Shown here: positions 10,746 through 25,800 of the stretch, piece after piece
Numbering within the stretch: the first letter of the stretch is position 1
Layout: every line of letters begins with the position of its first letter
Assembly (NCBI GenBank): GCA_018881555.1
Contig: JACAXG010000025.1
Location: forward strand, 3,293,899 to 3,357,898
Source: Amblyornis subalaris
Taxonomy: Eukaryota; Chordata; Aves; Passeriformes; Ptilonorhynchidae
Reading direction: 5' to 3'
Length of the DNA: 64,000 nt
The notes under the pieces: model-generated
The model's database searches: none
The model's input: only the letters and a program-made list of their open reading frames with translations
Told to the model about the DNA's origin: nothing
Translations under genes and position numbers: made by a program

Positions 10746-13700
10746 TCTGTTATGCTAAATATTGTGGTTTTGTATCCTTTTTTTAGGTGTGGATTCAGAA
10801 CAGGATGCAACCAGCTGGCATCAGTAAATGTCATCTGCAGAGGTAATAATGTCATCTGTTAGGTTATTATTTCTCTTTCAACGCATGCTATGAATTCAGC
10901 AGCCCTATTTAGTGAGTACTCATAATCAGAATGAACAGGCTTTTGCTAAATTCTGTCTTAAGACATCTGTAGTGAGGACCTGTCTTTCTGTAGGTATGAT
11001 GAACTGCCTTTCTCTTAGAAAATTTTACTGAAGTATTTCATTTGAATTTATCGGTTGGTTACTTTGATTATAAATCATTGCTCCACCAACACTTGTGGAA
11101 CACAGCAACCTTTATCAGCAGGGATTTTATACCCATTACTAAATTAATGATGAAAGTGCAGATCCAAAATGAGCCTCGTCCTAGAACAGCAGTACTAAAA
11201 ATACATCCAGGCTTTGCAAATTTTGAGATCTGTCAGTCAGTTTTTAATTCATTCTGCTTTATATAATGTTCAGTGCTTGTTTGCTTTAAATCAAAATATG
11301 GAGCCCTAGCAATTCAATGAAACTAATGGCAGTAATTCAAACATACAACATTTCTAATGAGCACTCTGATGAGCTATGCTTAATTAATGCAGCTAAGCAG
11401 TAACTGGATAGTGATTGCTGTTTTCAGAAGCCATACTAACTTAGAAGTTTAGGTAAGTTTTTGAAGGATTTCTGTGTCCTCAATGGAACATGGTTCCTTT
11501 CTCAGGATGGGGAAGTTTGTTGCATCAATACCTATATTCTTGGAGGTCCCACACCCTAGCCTNCATGACCATGCCTGGCTATTAGCTGTGTCAAATACCA
11601 AATCACAAGTCTTTGCCACCATTCTCTGACATAGGGTGGAAGATGGCAATGAGAGGTTAAGTAGGCGGGAACAGTAATAGTTTTTCTGCTAACTTTACTT
11701 ACCTTATGCCTTAGAGTCAGACTTAAACAATAGCTTACCCTACAGAATGACATCAAATTCTTTTGACAAGCCCAATTGTCCAAGGTGTGTCTGAGGTTTA
11801 CTTTCATGATATTTCTTCCACATTTCTTTAATCAGGCTACTTTATATATAACTTCTCTTTTTTTGATCAATATTTATTTAGTGAGTTAATAGCTGTCCGA
11901 GGGCAAGCAGAAAGGTTGAAACAGGTTCAGGCAGTTCATCAATAGTAGGATCCAAGGAAGAGAGCTATCAGGACAGTGCCTGTACCTGAAAAAATGCTAC
12001 AGTATTCAAGTTACTTTATGAAAGGCCACCACATCTCCATTGGGGATGAAGGATCTACCTTAAAGAAAAGGTGTAGTAAAATAAATTATAGTCATGTATT
12101 AGCACTAGAAAGCTCTCTAACAAATGTTATTCAGTATTAGGAAAAGCCTTATATTTAAAGAATTTATGGTAATAGAATGGTAAAATGACAAGAATATTTG
12201 TGGGAAATAATTCAGAAGAAATTGAACAAACTGACTTCTGGATGCACAACTTCATAAAGTGATTATAAAACTTGAGGAATGAGGATAACTTAACTTACAC
12301 AGTAAAAAACAGAAGTGGGATAAGGGGTGTTTCAGGTTTCTCACAGCAGTTTATTCTCCTCCAGTTTTTAGCAAACCCTACCAGCTTTTAGCCCCAGATG
12401 TGTTGCGAGCTATACCAGCTGCTAGAGAGAGAGGCTGCACAAGGCAATCCATGTCATAGGAAGATGAGGAGAACAACAAAATCTGAAACTCCCTCAGGTA
12501 GCAGCAGGGAAGACAAAGTTCCCTGCAGATTTGTCTTCATGGTAAGAGGTCTCTGCAGAAATAATTAGTTCATATTGTGGGAGTTAAGTTGATGTTGATC
12601 AATGCTCATTACTCAAGCTGTTGAAAGACCCCAAAGTGAAACAAGACACTGGGGAGGGTGAAACTGGTAATGATTTCTAGGAAATTATGAGAAAGAGTAG
12701 TCTGATTGCCAAGATAGCCAGACCCAAGGATACTGGCAGGTGAGGATGTAAGGCTTACAGTGTAGAAAATGCAAAGTGAGCATACTTCCCAGCAAAGAAG
12801 GATGGAGAAAGCAGCTGCAAGTGATCCAAGAGCAAATGCTGACACTGCGGCAAGCTTCCCTCCTATACGTACCGGAGCTCTGCTCCCTCCCTGCTGCTGT
12901 CCCACACTCTGCCCATCCTCTGCTCCTTGTGCCATTCTCTACTGATAGACCACCAACTTCAGATAAGAGGGTGGCTTACCATTAGGCATCATGATGGGAA
13001 TGCAGAGTTACCGTTTCAGGAAGGGTGCAGAGTGACTGTGTTTCATGCCATTTCACTCTGGAATTGAAGGACAGCCTTTCAATTGCTACCCAGGGTGGTT
13101 TAAGTACTCGCTGAAGGCCAGTGACTTCTTTAAAGGTAGCAGACTTTCCTAAGTGCCTTACCATCTGTTCAGTGCCTTTGACAACGTGTTTATGTTGTCA
13201 GTCACATGGGGGAAAAAAATCAAAGCACTTCATATTTTTGTTAATGGAAAATGTTGAGGGCACATTAATCATACAGACAGGGAGCTCTCTATACGTAAGT
13301 GAATGTATGAGTTAAATACTAGGGCTGTTAACGGCCCCTGTTTCTGATCATTGCTGTCATAAGCGATAACAGGTCTGAGGCCGATTAAAACACTTTTCAC
13401 ATTTTTCTCAAAGCAAGAGAGCCCTGGGAAGGGATCCTGGCACTGGCAGGAGTGCTGAGGTGAGGGGCTTAGCACCACAGTAACGTGATCTCTCTGCTCA
13501 GACGCGACTGTGCTCTCTCCACCACACGCTACCCAAGCTCCTGTCTGGAGCATGGACACGGGATTGGCTTCTCCNTAGCCAGGTGAGGACAGAGCAGGCA
13601 GGGATTACCAGTTATCAGTAACCTCAGTTACCGATAATAGCATCAAGGAATTCTCCAGTTTTAATGCCCCACCTGAACTTTTCCATCTGCAGTGGGAAAC

Positions 13701-16700
13701 CTGAAGCAGAAGCAGAGGTCCATCTGCTCTGGAGTACACTTGCAGTTGGTGAAGTTATCAGGGAAGCATTGCCTCACGAGATGCTTGCCATGTTCTGGGT
13801 CTCTGACTCCAAGTACCCCAGGGTATGTGCAACAAAACCAGACTTGTTCTGCACAAAAAGTTTCACTCATTGGCCAAATTCTCTCTCTTTCCACATGAAC
13901 AATATTGGCAGTGAGAAATAAGGGAAGATGCATCCAAAGAATGTTAAAACAATGGTCACCCTGAATTTGTAAGGTCCTTGCATGCAGCTGGCAGTAGAAG
14001 ACAAGCTATTTTTGAATCAGCAGGAATTTGATATTAGTGTATCTATCCTTTAGTGTGGACTGTGTTTGGACTTTGAAAGCATAAGGCCTTAGTCACCCAA
14101 CACACAACAACACTCTTCGAAATCTCTGCATATTGTTTCTCAGTCCTCTACAAGGTCCCATCTTACCTCAAATTAAAGCAGCTTGAGATGATATGTCTAA
14201 TAGGCAGCTTTATGGATCCAAGCACCGCTTTACTGTCTTCTCTCCTGCCCTTTACCTGAGGTGAAGATTGTATCTGCCAGGCAAATGCTGAGCTGGGATG
14301 GTAGTGTTACACTGGTACGAGGAATGCTGAATTTTTCAGAGAGTTGTGAAAGCCAAAGTCCTCGCCAACTTTCCTTCAAGATTTTTAGATGTAGTGTTTG
14401 TGTTTGCCTTCTGTTTCAAGTGAGGAAGAGATGAGGCAGGCTAGCTACAGCCTTGACCCCTTTGCAAGTCCTGTGGCCAAGCAGGACACTGGGCAAACAC
14501 AGGAGAGTGGTGGGAGTCACTTTCTGATGTCCAGTGCCATGATCTACATGAGTTTTTCCAAGCTGTAAAATATAACTGTAATGTAAATCAAATAAAATAC
14601 CCCCCGCGAACAACAACAAAAAAGCCCCAAACAACAAGACAGTTAAAGAGATTCAAACCATTCAAAATATTTCATTATATTATGAGATTGTGAAAAAAAA
14701 ATCCTGTGATTTTTTATGTGAGATGTGCTTGAGGTTTATTTTACTTGCCTTCCAGGTTCAGAACCTGAGTTTGTTATTTGAACTAACATAAACTGTTTCT
14801 CTAGTGAAGGTTTTACCCCCAGAGATCTTCCAAATCTATTGCAGATTTGAAGAGCCTATTTAACCTTTTCTGACATTTAAAAGAAAACAGAAAGCAAGAC
14901 CTGCCAGCTGAAAAGTGAGTTAAAGGAACCAGTCCAGTTTGCGTCCAACTGGATGAAGAAAGGATAGTCAAATTCCTTCCATTTTACACATAGTTAGTCA
15001 TGAAATTGTACAAGAGAAAAAAAAAGAAAGACAATAAAATAGCCATATTGTAACAGCTGAAACAAACCTTGGGTAACTGTCAGCAGTGAAATGTCCAGAG
15101 AGCATTTGTACCATTCCATTTCATTAAGCTGAAGGGTGGGATTGCAGACTGTAAAAGATTATAGCAGAGCTCCTCAGAAATTTACAGCTCGCAGCAGAGT
15201 GAAGCACAAGGGAAGTCTCCCTTTCTTGTGTACGCAACGGGGAGCCTGGGTTTTGTCTCTTCCATGATGAAGTGTAGGGGAAGAAGGTTGCCAGAAGCAC
15301 CAATGAAAACTGAAATGTGCTCTATGAACCTTTTTTTTTCTTTCCCGTGACCTACAAAATGCATTTGCACAGTTGGTTTTTATTCAATTCCTGAGCTCTT
15401 GACTTAGTGGGTTGGATTAGGACAAGGAGCCTTACGGGTGGTGTTTAGGGCAATGCTGAATGCNTTGTGGGTATAATGGATAACAGGAACAAGTGCAATG
15501 AATGCCACAGGAGAAGGGGCTCTTTTCTCATTTCAAACTGTGTAAGCAGCAGGAACTGCTTTGTTTTGTACCCACTGGGGATCTGGCCCCAAGATGATCA
15601 TTGAGCTGCAAGAGGAAGCTCAAATTCTGGCTAAAATAGGAACATGTGTCTACTGCAACTGCCGCCTGTTGCTCTGTAACAGAGCAAGTACACTGGGAAG
15701 ATCGGTTCTTTCTCAGAAATGTCTTTGGTTTCAGTCTCTCTCTATATGAGAGAATCATCCCCTTACGTCAGCAGAACTCCTGCTAATGTGCTGTGGAGTA
15801 ACACAGCATTTACGATAGCAGTTATCTGTCAGCAGAAAAGACATAGGGCTGGCAGGGAGAGGGTGAGAAAGAGAAGTCATTCTAGATGACTAACAGCCCT
15901 ACGTACTTTTACTGGTGACATTTGGCTATAGCACCTAACTTCCTCTGGCTTCTTTCTTCCTGCCGATGTTGATTCACCAAATGCTGGATTTTGCTTGTCC
16001 CTGTCAGAGAGGAAGAGGTATCTCCCAACAGCAGAGATGGTCCTTGCTTACACTGGTACAAGGTTCCAACAGGAATGGTAGTTTTCACCAAAGTGATTTT
16101 TCCAAGTGAAGATTTTAAAAATCACAGTGGGAATGATGTGAAATGAAGTGTTGCAATCCAAATGAAACACAACCCAGGTTCATAAAAGAATGTTTTTTCT
16201 TTTTATTTATACAAAATAATTAANTTTTGGTCTTGGTTCAGGATGGCATTCAGCTTAGTTTCATTATTTGAGCGTTGNCTTGCTGGAAGTTTAAATTGGC
16301 AACTTTGTTCTCTTTACTATGGGCCCATAGTCCTCTGCAGGACTCGGCTCCCAAGAAATAACATGCACTTGGCTGGGCCAGAATTATGTGCTGTGTTTGA
16401 TACTCATGTGACTTTAGTGCTGTATGAGAAATGTAACTTGGACAGAAAACTTTAGTCTGTAGGGAAGTCTAGGGGTTCTGGCCTTTTAACTACAAAGTCA
16501 CGATAGAGACCCTCACAGAATGTGAAGTCCAGTATTAACTGAATTTCAGGCAAATTGAGCATGTGTGTCAAATCTAGCAAACAAAATGAAACATTTCAAT
16601 ATAGGTAGTTCTCCATTATAATTTCTGTTCAAGAACAATGGAAGTATTGGCAATTCTTAACAGAAATCATAAGAAATTCCTTTTTTTTGGTGAAAATTTA

Positions 16701-19700
16701 TTGTGTTGAAAGTACTTGCTTCAGCTTAGAATAATAAGTTTTGACACGCTGGAAGTTCCCAAGGAACAGGAATTCCAAATTTCTCACTGCTGCAAGTCCA
16801 TGTTCATTAATTTTCATGGGTTTTTATGTGCAGGCTCTCCTCTGTGGGTTATAAAGGCTTTAGCAGTAAAGCCAAAACCTTTACTGAGGATTTGTACATG
16901 GGTAATTGAAGGATTTAATTCTTAAAAGTGGAATTGTGCTCAGTTTGGTTTTATAACCAAAAAATTTTTGATATAAATTGCATAGGTCAAAGGAAGTGTT
17001 CTTAATTGTGCTGAAATGATCCCACAAAAAGCAATGTAAATGGATGAAAGAACCACCAAAGACTGTAACGGAACAGAGTTTGGACTCCTCTACAAATTTT
17101 TTTAGTTTTATGCTGCAAGTGATTAGTGGCACTGGCTTCTCATGCAAAATTGTCAGTTCAAACTGGTTTCATGAGTACATTTTTTATACATAAAGAAAAA
17201 CATTTTGTGTGTGCAGCACTGTAGGACTTTAGCTCTCTTTTGCAAGCATGTTGTTTTATTTTCCCCCCAACAGATCAGTTTCCATATGGCAAAAGTGACC
17301 CCCTTGATCACCAAAATACTCCAGAGAGTTCAAACAGCCTCACTGATTGATTCCCATTTTGCTTAATGGAAGTTCACCTGCAGATTTGGTTTTATGTGAA
17401 ATAACCTTGATTTCAGATCATCCCTCTGCAGACCTTCAGAGATGCAGCAATGGACACAAATTTAGTGACTGAGGATGATCTACCTATGGGTTCTTCCTTT
17501 CCTACAAGGGAAGTTAAAGGACTTTTGAAGCTGTAAGAGCTGATCTGCCTTCCAACTCCAATCAACAATTTAAATCATGCCAACAGAATTGAATGATTGA
17601 GAAATTAGTAAGATAGGATAACATAGTTCACTAGCTCTCTCCCAGGCCTCTCATTTTACTAGTCTAGGTTTGGGATATTGTAACAATCACAGTTCAGAAG
17701 ATGCTGAGAAGAAAGTGGTGAAGCAGCTGAACTGGGACACTGACCCTCAACCATTATTTTAGACACCTTCAGTTGGGACTTAAAGGACTGTGCAAGGGTT
17801 CCCCTTCACATCTGCTGTTGGGATACTGTGAGTAGTCACTGTACTGAGAACAGGGGAAAATTAATTAAAAAAAGAAAAGAAAAACANCTATATCAGAAGA
17901 CATGAGGATTCTTTGGGATGAAACAGCAATAACCAAGACTATAATGTGTTTAAGACGGCACGCAGGTCTCTGCACAGGGGTGAAACTTCTAGACCTAGAA
18001 AGTGGAGGCCAAAGTTTATTCTCAGTTCATGATGCAGAGAGAGAACACAATTCAGTGATTTTCATGAGCTCCCTAGACAGAATTCGGCTTAAGTTGGTCC
18101 TTNATGTCTTAGTGGAGACAAAGGCAATGACCAGCCTACAGAAAACAGAGGAGATCAACCACCCTACAGAAGTGGACAGAAAATAAACTTTCTACTCCTC
18201 TCCTATAAAAAATGATAGATTTTTGTATACAAAAAAAATTAGTTCCTTTTAAACCAGGAAACATTCTTGTTGGTGCTTTCTTGATAANTTGGACAGATTC
18301 AAGACAGGCATCCACTTTTCACTAAAGAAGTACACGTGGTTGAAAGCCTCAAATAAATATATTTTCCCTTTCTTTATCAACAGGTCATTTTAAAGTCAGC
18401 CTCACAGAGTTACAGAGGACAATGTCAGGTCCTTAAACATATGGGAAGATCANTGTCTTTTTGATCTCCCTGCAAACCTTGTTCAGTCTTGATGGGTACA
18501 GCCATCCCCGCACCTTGCATAGAAGGGCCTGAGATTTCTCACAACTATTCCCATCATAAGCCTTNCTCTGCTACAAATCAATTGCCTGGTAGGGTCTTGG
18601 TTCTTCATTGTGAGCAGATTAGACATCAGCATTCATTTCCCATGTCATGGGACAGATGTGACACACAACCATCCAGACACCAGGCAAATAACTCTCATAA
18701 AAAAGCCCTGCTCCTGCCAGCATCTAGACTTTGTAAAAGACTCAGTGGGACAGTGGGAGCTGGTGGGTGAAGAGCTCTTTGTTGAGTTCAATTTCTTTCT
18801 CTGCAAGAGAAGAAGAGAAAATTGGGGTGTTGAGTTTTTGGTGGAAAACAAAACAAAAACATAACCCTGCCTCTGCTAGGCCTGGATCCAGCCTTGGGAT
18901 GGACTGTTTTTTTCCATTGGCTCTCAAAATTCATGTAAAGAATAAGGCAAAGAACGTAACTGTTTCTTGCACTTTCTGATCTGAATATGCTTCCAAATGA
19001 GTTCCCCTTTTTAACCCATCTAATTGTCCATCCTTCCCTGGCATTCCCTAGGCCATTGAGACAACAGAGATCCCAAGCCTCTGAGGACATAAAGCCAGTG
19101 TTAAATGGCATTTCACATTCCAGGAAGCTCCCGAAGAGCCACCAATTTCCCCTCACCCCGGGAGGCTTTGCAGAATCCAAAGAACAGCTCCCACTTTTCT
19201 GGGGAACCGGATCAAACCACAGCACCAACAAGCATGGAATTGCCAAATATTTTCTTTTTATCTTGGAAAATAATAGTATTAAATAATAAAAACATTTCTA
19301 GTTTTTCATGAATGCCACATATCTTTAATGCCAAGGGGAAGAGACACTTTTATTCCATTAATAGACTAGTACCGAGACATCAAACCTAGTGGAGCATTTC
19401 AAATCCCAACAGAGGGTACAGGATGAAGTCCCTCTGTGGGAAGAAACTTATTGTCACAATCAGGATGGGGACAAGTTAAAGCAACCAGATAAGTGGCTAG
19501 TTCAGGTTCAATTTATGCTTTGGATCACCTCAACATTTTTTCCCCCATTCATATGTGCCAACAGTATGCTAATATTTCCTTTAATTCCTCTGTCCAGTCC
19601 ACCCTGGCCTCTCTCTTCCTTTTTGTCCCTCAGTGGAAAAGGATTTAAGATTAATTTGAAGTCCATTCAAAGGGGTAAAAGAAGATTAAAGAGGTGGACT

Positions 19701-20654
19701 TGGACCAGGTCCCAAATATTCATCAGTGACTGGCTCCATCACTGGCTAATAGGTTAAACCAGGGTCCTGGATTCTGGGAAGTTGATGTGGTTCTCAGCTT
19801 GCTACAGAACATGCTGCATCACCTGTTCCTTCTTCAGTTGCTGCTGATCTTGCTCTGATCACTCACCACTCACACCATTCCATCGCTTTTAGATGTCACC
19901 TCAGCCTCTGCATGCGAGGTCATCCCCAGAGACCCTGGGAAGAGGGTGGGCAGCTGACAGGAAGGAAGGAGGCTGCTGACCTGAAATGCAGAAGTCAGTT
20001 TCTAATTCACAGATCAAAAATGATGTTATTGAAACTTCAGTGGGTCCAGATTTCAGCCCCCAAATTGCTCCATCTTCCTACAAACGAAAACATCATGTTT
20101 CCAAGTCCTCGTCTGGGTGATTTGGGGTGCACAAAAGCAACGCTTCCCTTCATCTTGTTACCAAGAGGAGCAAGAAACTCTCCTATTAGAAAATGAAAAA
20201 AAGTATTAGTTCAGGCAACTGACTTCATCTGGCAAAACTCTGTGTGTCTGATGGCTCCTGGAGCAGATGAGGGCTGAACAGTGCCTGTCACGAGCAGAGA
20301 CATTGTGGCGTGGAGCAGAGCACAAGTCCATGCCCCTGTTTAGAAAAGTGCCCCAAGTGCTTGCAATGAGCATTGCCAATCATTGTTTTCTCCAGTGAGA
20401 TGTATCAGTCCCTTACTAGGAAAGTCACCCAGTCCCTCTTTTTCTCACGGACTGCAGCACCGGGATGCAGCAGTAGAGGGGCAAGCAATGTAGTTTCAAT
20501 TAAGGCCCAGCTCTTACTATGTTATAAATTCTATATTTATCCTGAAACACCAGACCCATCCTGAGCCTTCTCCCCCTCCTTTAATTGTTTGCAGAAAAGT
20601 TTCCATTGTGTTTTCTTTTCCATTTTTTTAGGACCAGTATTGCAATATAAATAG
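10746..20654. other. Unassigned unique AT-leaning sequence
   Basis: Nothing gene-like is supported in this long stretch. The longest frame is 152 codons on the minus strand (18788-19246), with no recognisable domain. Others of 90-122 codons (13269-13559, 19389-19757) are equally featureless. A 'gtgttaaatggcatttcac' style sequence near 19100 and other moderately GC-rich patches near 12840-12980 and 13320-13560 do not form exons I can support. Short A runs occur near 14692 and 18230. Isolated N bases include 11563, 13575, 15464, 16224, 16278 and a group from 17887 to 18565. Confidence 0.5.
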
Positions 20655-20682
20655 TCTTTTTTCTTTTCTTCTCTCTCTCTCT
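20655..20682 (+). repeat. (CT)n / T-rich short tract
   Basis: This is a pyrimidine-only stretch ending in about six CT units. It is a simple low-complexity repeat. Confidence 0.85.
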
Positions 20683-22764
20683 ATTTTTGCTAATAGTTGG
20701 TTTCTCTACTTGGCTGAATATACATGACTCTGAGGTTTTGAGATATAATTGCATGATTGCTTCCAAATTTTCCAACCAATGGGGCATCTAATCAGTTGAA
20801 AAATTTCATTATCCACTGATATATGCTGGAGAGAAGGCAAAAATATGGTTTCTTCATGTACTACTTCTTTTTCTCTTCTCTCCTGTGTTTAACCTTCTTC
20901 CCCCACACCCAGAGTGCAGACAAAGCCAACCCATCTACAAAAGAAGTTACTGTGAATCTGTTGGTTCAGGGGGCTTGGGGTTGTGCCATGCTCCTTCACA
21001 TAGTGATAATCCACTCAAATTGGACTTTGGGCAGTCCAATCAAAAACCATTCAAATGTGGTCTGATGTGTGGTATGGAGACAGGTATTGCCCTTATTCCC
21101 TACAGAGCGGGGAATGACCAGTCTCTGGCTTGAAATGTCTGATTTCAACAGATTTGTTTATTTAATTGGCACTGCACTTTCACACAAGAGAAAGAAAGAG
21201 ACATTTTTAACTCTTCCTCACCCAATTTTTCCTCTTGGACTTGGCTACTAAGCTCTTTAGCCCTGACTTAGTTTTAATTACCACATGAAGACACCACAGG
21301 GGTGCCTGCATCCTTTCACATGCCATCATTTTTCTGCTGAGATCTCCGACTTCAAGGCTCTGCTATGTTGAGCAAATCAGCTGAGGCCATAGGTTAAGAA
21401 TAACAGAGGTGGAGAAAGGAAGGAATGTCATCCTCATCCCTCAACCAAAAAAACCTTTCAGCTTACTTCAGATATTTAAGTACACTTGGTGAAATAGGAA
21501 AGTAAAACCTCTTGTCTCTGCCTCCTTTTGTCCTTGAGGTAGTGAGCTCTGGCTTTGGTCCTCTTAGGATCATTGCGTCCTTCTCCATTTCCCAGGTTGT
21601 CCCAACGTGCTTGCATGCTGGAAGAGGCAGGAACCCAACATCCTTTCTTCCTAGGCCCTCATCCTCTGGCTGTTGCAATGCACAAAGCACAAAATCTCCA
21701 TCCTCATCAAACGACTATTTTAGGATCAAAACCTGAGCTTAGGTTTCAAGGTTTCACCTGGTTTGACCAAAATACCTAAACAAAATCCTCACTACCACTT
21801 CTAAAAGCTCATTTTTAAGTACCAACATTTGTACTATGTTTTGAACAGCCTGAATTATTTCAAGGTGCAGAAATCTAAACTTAAAAAAGAAAAAAGAAAT
21901 CTAAACAAAAAAGCACCCCCTCAGTTAGTCTCTTAATTGAAAGCATCTCGTGAAAACTGGAATTTTTCACGTACAATTAATTTGGCCCTTGCTTTCCACT
22001 TTCATATAAAAACAATCCCTTTCTAAATATTTAAGAAAAGAAAACCTTAGCTTCTCTGAGCAATTTGAAAAATAATAATCAACTTTTCCTGGTTAAAGTT
22101 AAAACAACTCTCAAAATCTTACTTTAAGTCATCAGCATGTTTTATATGTGGTTTCTCATTTGTGAGGAATGAGCTCAAGTGCATTTATCTACCTACAGTA
22201 TCAAGGAGTCATTTACAAAAGGTCTTTCTAAACTGGACTTTTTTTATTTAAATATTCTTTGCAGGCTGCTCTCTGGAGTGCCCTGGATCTCATTAGAAGT
22301 GTGGTATTTTCCTCTTCCTCCAAAATGAAATTTAGTTTCCAATTAAAATCTGGCCCCCCTGACAGACACTGTGTTTCACTTTCAGGTCCAGATTTCTTAC
22401 CATGTTGACCCTACCAAATGCCTCCAGTGACTTGTAAAAATAATAAGGATTACGCACAGCTGCACAGATCAAAAATTCCCCCAGCATTCAATTGCTATCA
22501 TGAGTCTTTTATCAATCTGCTCTAGAGTAGAAAGGGAAGCAATTTTCCACCCCATGAACCAGGTTTCATAAATGCTCCCTTTCCACATTAAGGTGGAAAA
22601 AAAGAGAGACCTTTCAAAGTTTTTGACTTCTTTTGTAAATACAAAACACCCACACCACAGGGGAACACTTGCCAGGCAGTTAAAAGATTCCCCTGGGGTG
22701 TGGAATAGCAGCAGGGGCAGGATTTCCACGTGCACTACCACACTGTATGAAATGAGAGTATGAT
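20683..22764. other. Unassigned sequence with one short direct repeat
   Basis: No gene is recognised. An 11-base direct repeat, 'gaaatctaaac', occurs at 21870-21880 and 21896-21906 around an A-rich spacer. It resembles a small slippage duplication. The interval 21780-22250 is AT-rich. There are no N bases here. Confidence 0.5.
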
Positions 22765-22885
22765 TTCAGGAGATCCACAGTCACATGTTGATCCTCCACA
22801 GACTTCCTGCTGTGTTATCTTGGGCCAGTCTTCAGCCTCCTTTTCCAGCCTTTACTCTCTACCTTTCCTCATCTTCCCTTTTTCA
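22765..22885 (+). mobile_element. Ancient MIR-like SINE fragment
   Basis: The sequence 'tgctgtgttatcttgggcc' near 22809-22827 matches the conserved MIR core usually read 'tgctgtgtgaccttgggcaagtcac'. It is followed by a pyrimidine-rich segment in the place of 'cctctctgtgcctcagtttcccc'. The copy is diverged and lacks a clear tail. MIR elements are tRNA-derived SINEs mobilised long ago by L2-type LINE machinery, so this is a fossil with no coding content. Confidence 0.6.
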
Positions 22886-25800
22886 GGGGGATCTGTACAA
22901 GTCAAGAATGAGAAGGTGAGCCAAAATCATGGCAGTTGTCACCTAGGAAAGACCTAATTTCCAGAGCATGAGGTTGCTGTGGTTACCAGCAACAAATCCA
23001 TGCTAACAAATCCTGGCTTCCTAGTAAACTAGAAAATTTCTTTAATTCATATGTAATTGAGTGGTGCCAGCTAAGTATTAGAAGCATAATAGTCAGTTAC
23101 ATAATCACAACAGCCTCCATAAATGTGGTTTGAGTTACTATGCAGTACTTTATTAATAGACAATAAATACAATCTTAAATATAAATAAAACCCTCATCTG
23201 TTAGGTGCCATCAGAACGTGTCACTGAGGTCAAATGTCAGCATGTTTAAAGTCATGTGACAAAAATCCTGGTCCAGATGTGGTTTCAGATCTTGTTCAAG
23301 AGACAAGTGGAGGAATGTCCTTGGAGAACAGCTTCTTACAATACAGCTTCATCTGTTGCTCACACATTTTGTCTGAACATTTAATCCCCACCAGCACATA
23401 AGTAGTCTGGAGGTCACTTTTGGGCAATATGCTTGGGACAATCCCAGAAAACAGTCAGATGGTGTGACAGCATGGTGTTATTTCTAGCTGGATGACCACC
23501 CACTTCCTCCTATAAGATCCTCTGAACATAGGAAACAAAACCAGATGGACTTAAAGCCAAGAAAGAGGGAAGTTATTTAAAAACAAGTGTCTTAATCAGG
23601 AGAAACAAAANGGAAATTGCTAGTTTCCTAAAACCGGGTGGTCATGAGCACTCCTGAGGATGCCCCACCTCAGGGACTGTAAGGGTACAGTGCCGTGCTC
23701 TAGGAAACAAAATAACATTGTGCAGGGAAAGGGCTTTCCTATCACAGTGACTGGCAAGGCAGCTCCAGCCATTGCTTTCTGCTGATAACTCCTTCAACAA
23801 AAACTTACGAGTTTCTACAACTTAGGGTTCAATTACTGCCATCTGGCATACCTGGGTCAAAACCAAGACAGACAGGGAAATCCTGCAGTCCGCACAAAGA
23901 AATTAGTGAATAAACCAAAGGCTTATGTGAAAACGTAACTGATCTTTCCACATAGACCTGACAGCTAGATTTCCATGTGCTTTAGAAACCTGCAGGTGTC
24001 AGTTATGCTGACAGGCAAGGAAGAAGGGACAGAATATTCTGCAAACATTTACTCCCACTGAACTGACTCACTTTGAAGTGCATAATGATTTTCTTTTCTT
24101 TGTGCATTGGTAGCCTGGTAATAGAGAACAGTAGCAAAACCTGCAGGTATTCCTACTGGCTATTTGTCCCAGTGCAGCATTCGAGAATATGTCTGTTACG
24201 TGAGCGATGTCTTCAAAGGCTACAAAGGGCTGTTCTGGTTAGTCAAACCTCCAGAGAAGCCATGTAAGCTACACCCCTGAATAAGGCTAGCACAGATAGG
24301 AAATGGTTCCTTAGCTACATGAAGAGAAATGAGACGGAGGCATCACATGCAGATGAGTGAAGACAGACCCTATGTGGAATTACAATATCAGACTAGCATC
24401 TGCTGGCTCACCAGAAGGGGGTGGAATACAGGAGCAAGGCTAAAAGCTGGAGCTGGTGGATTAGGGATCAAGGCTTCAGAGCCACTCTTACTAAACAGAA
24501 AGAGACCATGAGTGAGCCAGCACAGAGAGCAAAGTCTTCTAGATGAGAATTTTAACAACTGATTTAGAAACCAAGTCCGATTTTGACAGTCAGTTCTATT
24601 GATTTAGAGCAAATTGTCCCTAGGTCACTTCTGAAGGTAAAGAAAAACCAGAAACCATATGGACACCTTGCTTTGGTGTTCAGGGAGAGGAGGCAAGGAG
24701 GACCTGAGTGATGGGTAAGAGCAGAGAAATGAAAATGTGCACAGATGAAGCAAAAGCAGAAGAGATGTATAAATGCAGGGTTACAGCCTAAGCTCAATTC
24801 TCAGACAGTGAAAGAACTAGTGTAAACCAAGTCAAGTGGCATGATTTTTTTAAAATAACATTAACTGCTTTGCAGGTTCATAAATAAAGAAGTGAGGGAG
24901 GACAGGTGGGCAGAGGTGAAAGGGTCTGCAGCTGAGCCATTCTCAAAGCTGCCACAATATGTGATCTGTTAGAGTGTGTGTACACAGGGCAGATGCGAAA
25001 CTTGAGCAAGATACACAGTGGGCTCAACAACATCAGGTTTCAAACTTATCCAATGAGATACCTATATGACAAGGCTACCCCCACCAAAAAAGGGGAATTC
25101 TTGTGTTGTCAGAGTGATACATGCCTGACAGTGTGTCCATCCACTCTTCTATTGACTGAATGCCAAGGCAAATTTAAACCAAATTTGGCTGGAGGCTAGT
25201 GTTGAAGTAGAATCAGTGTCTTTCAGTAGAAATACTGGATGTGGAAAGCCTTTCTGAATACCAGACATGCAAGATTTATTTTTGCTAATATGTAAAGGAT
25301 GCCATTGTTTGAAGGACAAGAAAAATTTCTTCAGCTCTAGGTTTGTAGGCACATTGCATGCCAGAGACTCTCAGCCAGTAGTGCTGGTATTAAACCTTAA
25401 ATTTCTGTCCAAAGCCTGCTGTTTAGGAAGGGAGAAATTCAGTCTGTAATGCTGCTGTCCTGGTGACTTGGGCCATGAGCACATCCTCGGGGAAACTTGC
25501 TCAAGCAGTAGATCACATGCAGGTTTGCCAGACATAATTTCTCACATACTTTGAGCTCTTGATGTTCTGGTTGAGATTTTAATAAAATGCAGGCTCCTTT
25601 GTATTTCCACATACAACTGACATGTCCCTGGCAGTGTTGCAATGCATTATAATCAGCGTCACAGCTCTTTCCCTCAATCCACCATGGTCTTTGTCTCTTG
25701 GGGAAAAGACCCATCGAAGCTCAAAATAAGGTTTGCATACTATCTAGGATGTTGTTGGCATGAAGGGAACATTTAAGAATAAGGAAATACACCTTCACAC

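Noticed and set aside
18788..19246. 152-codon minus-strand frame
   Set aside because: Overlapping frames on both strands, no recognisable domain and no splice context. It is compatible with chance at this window length.
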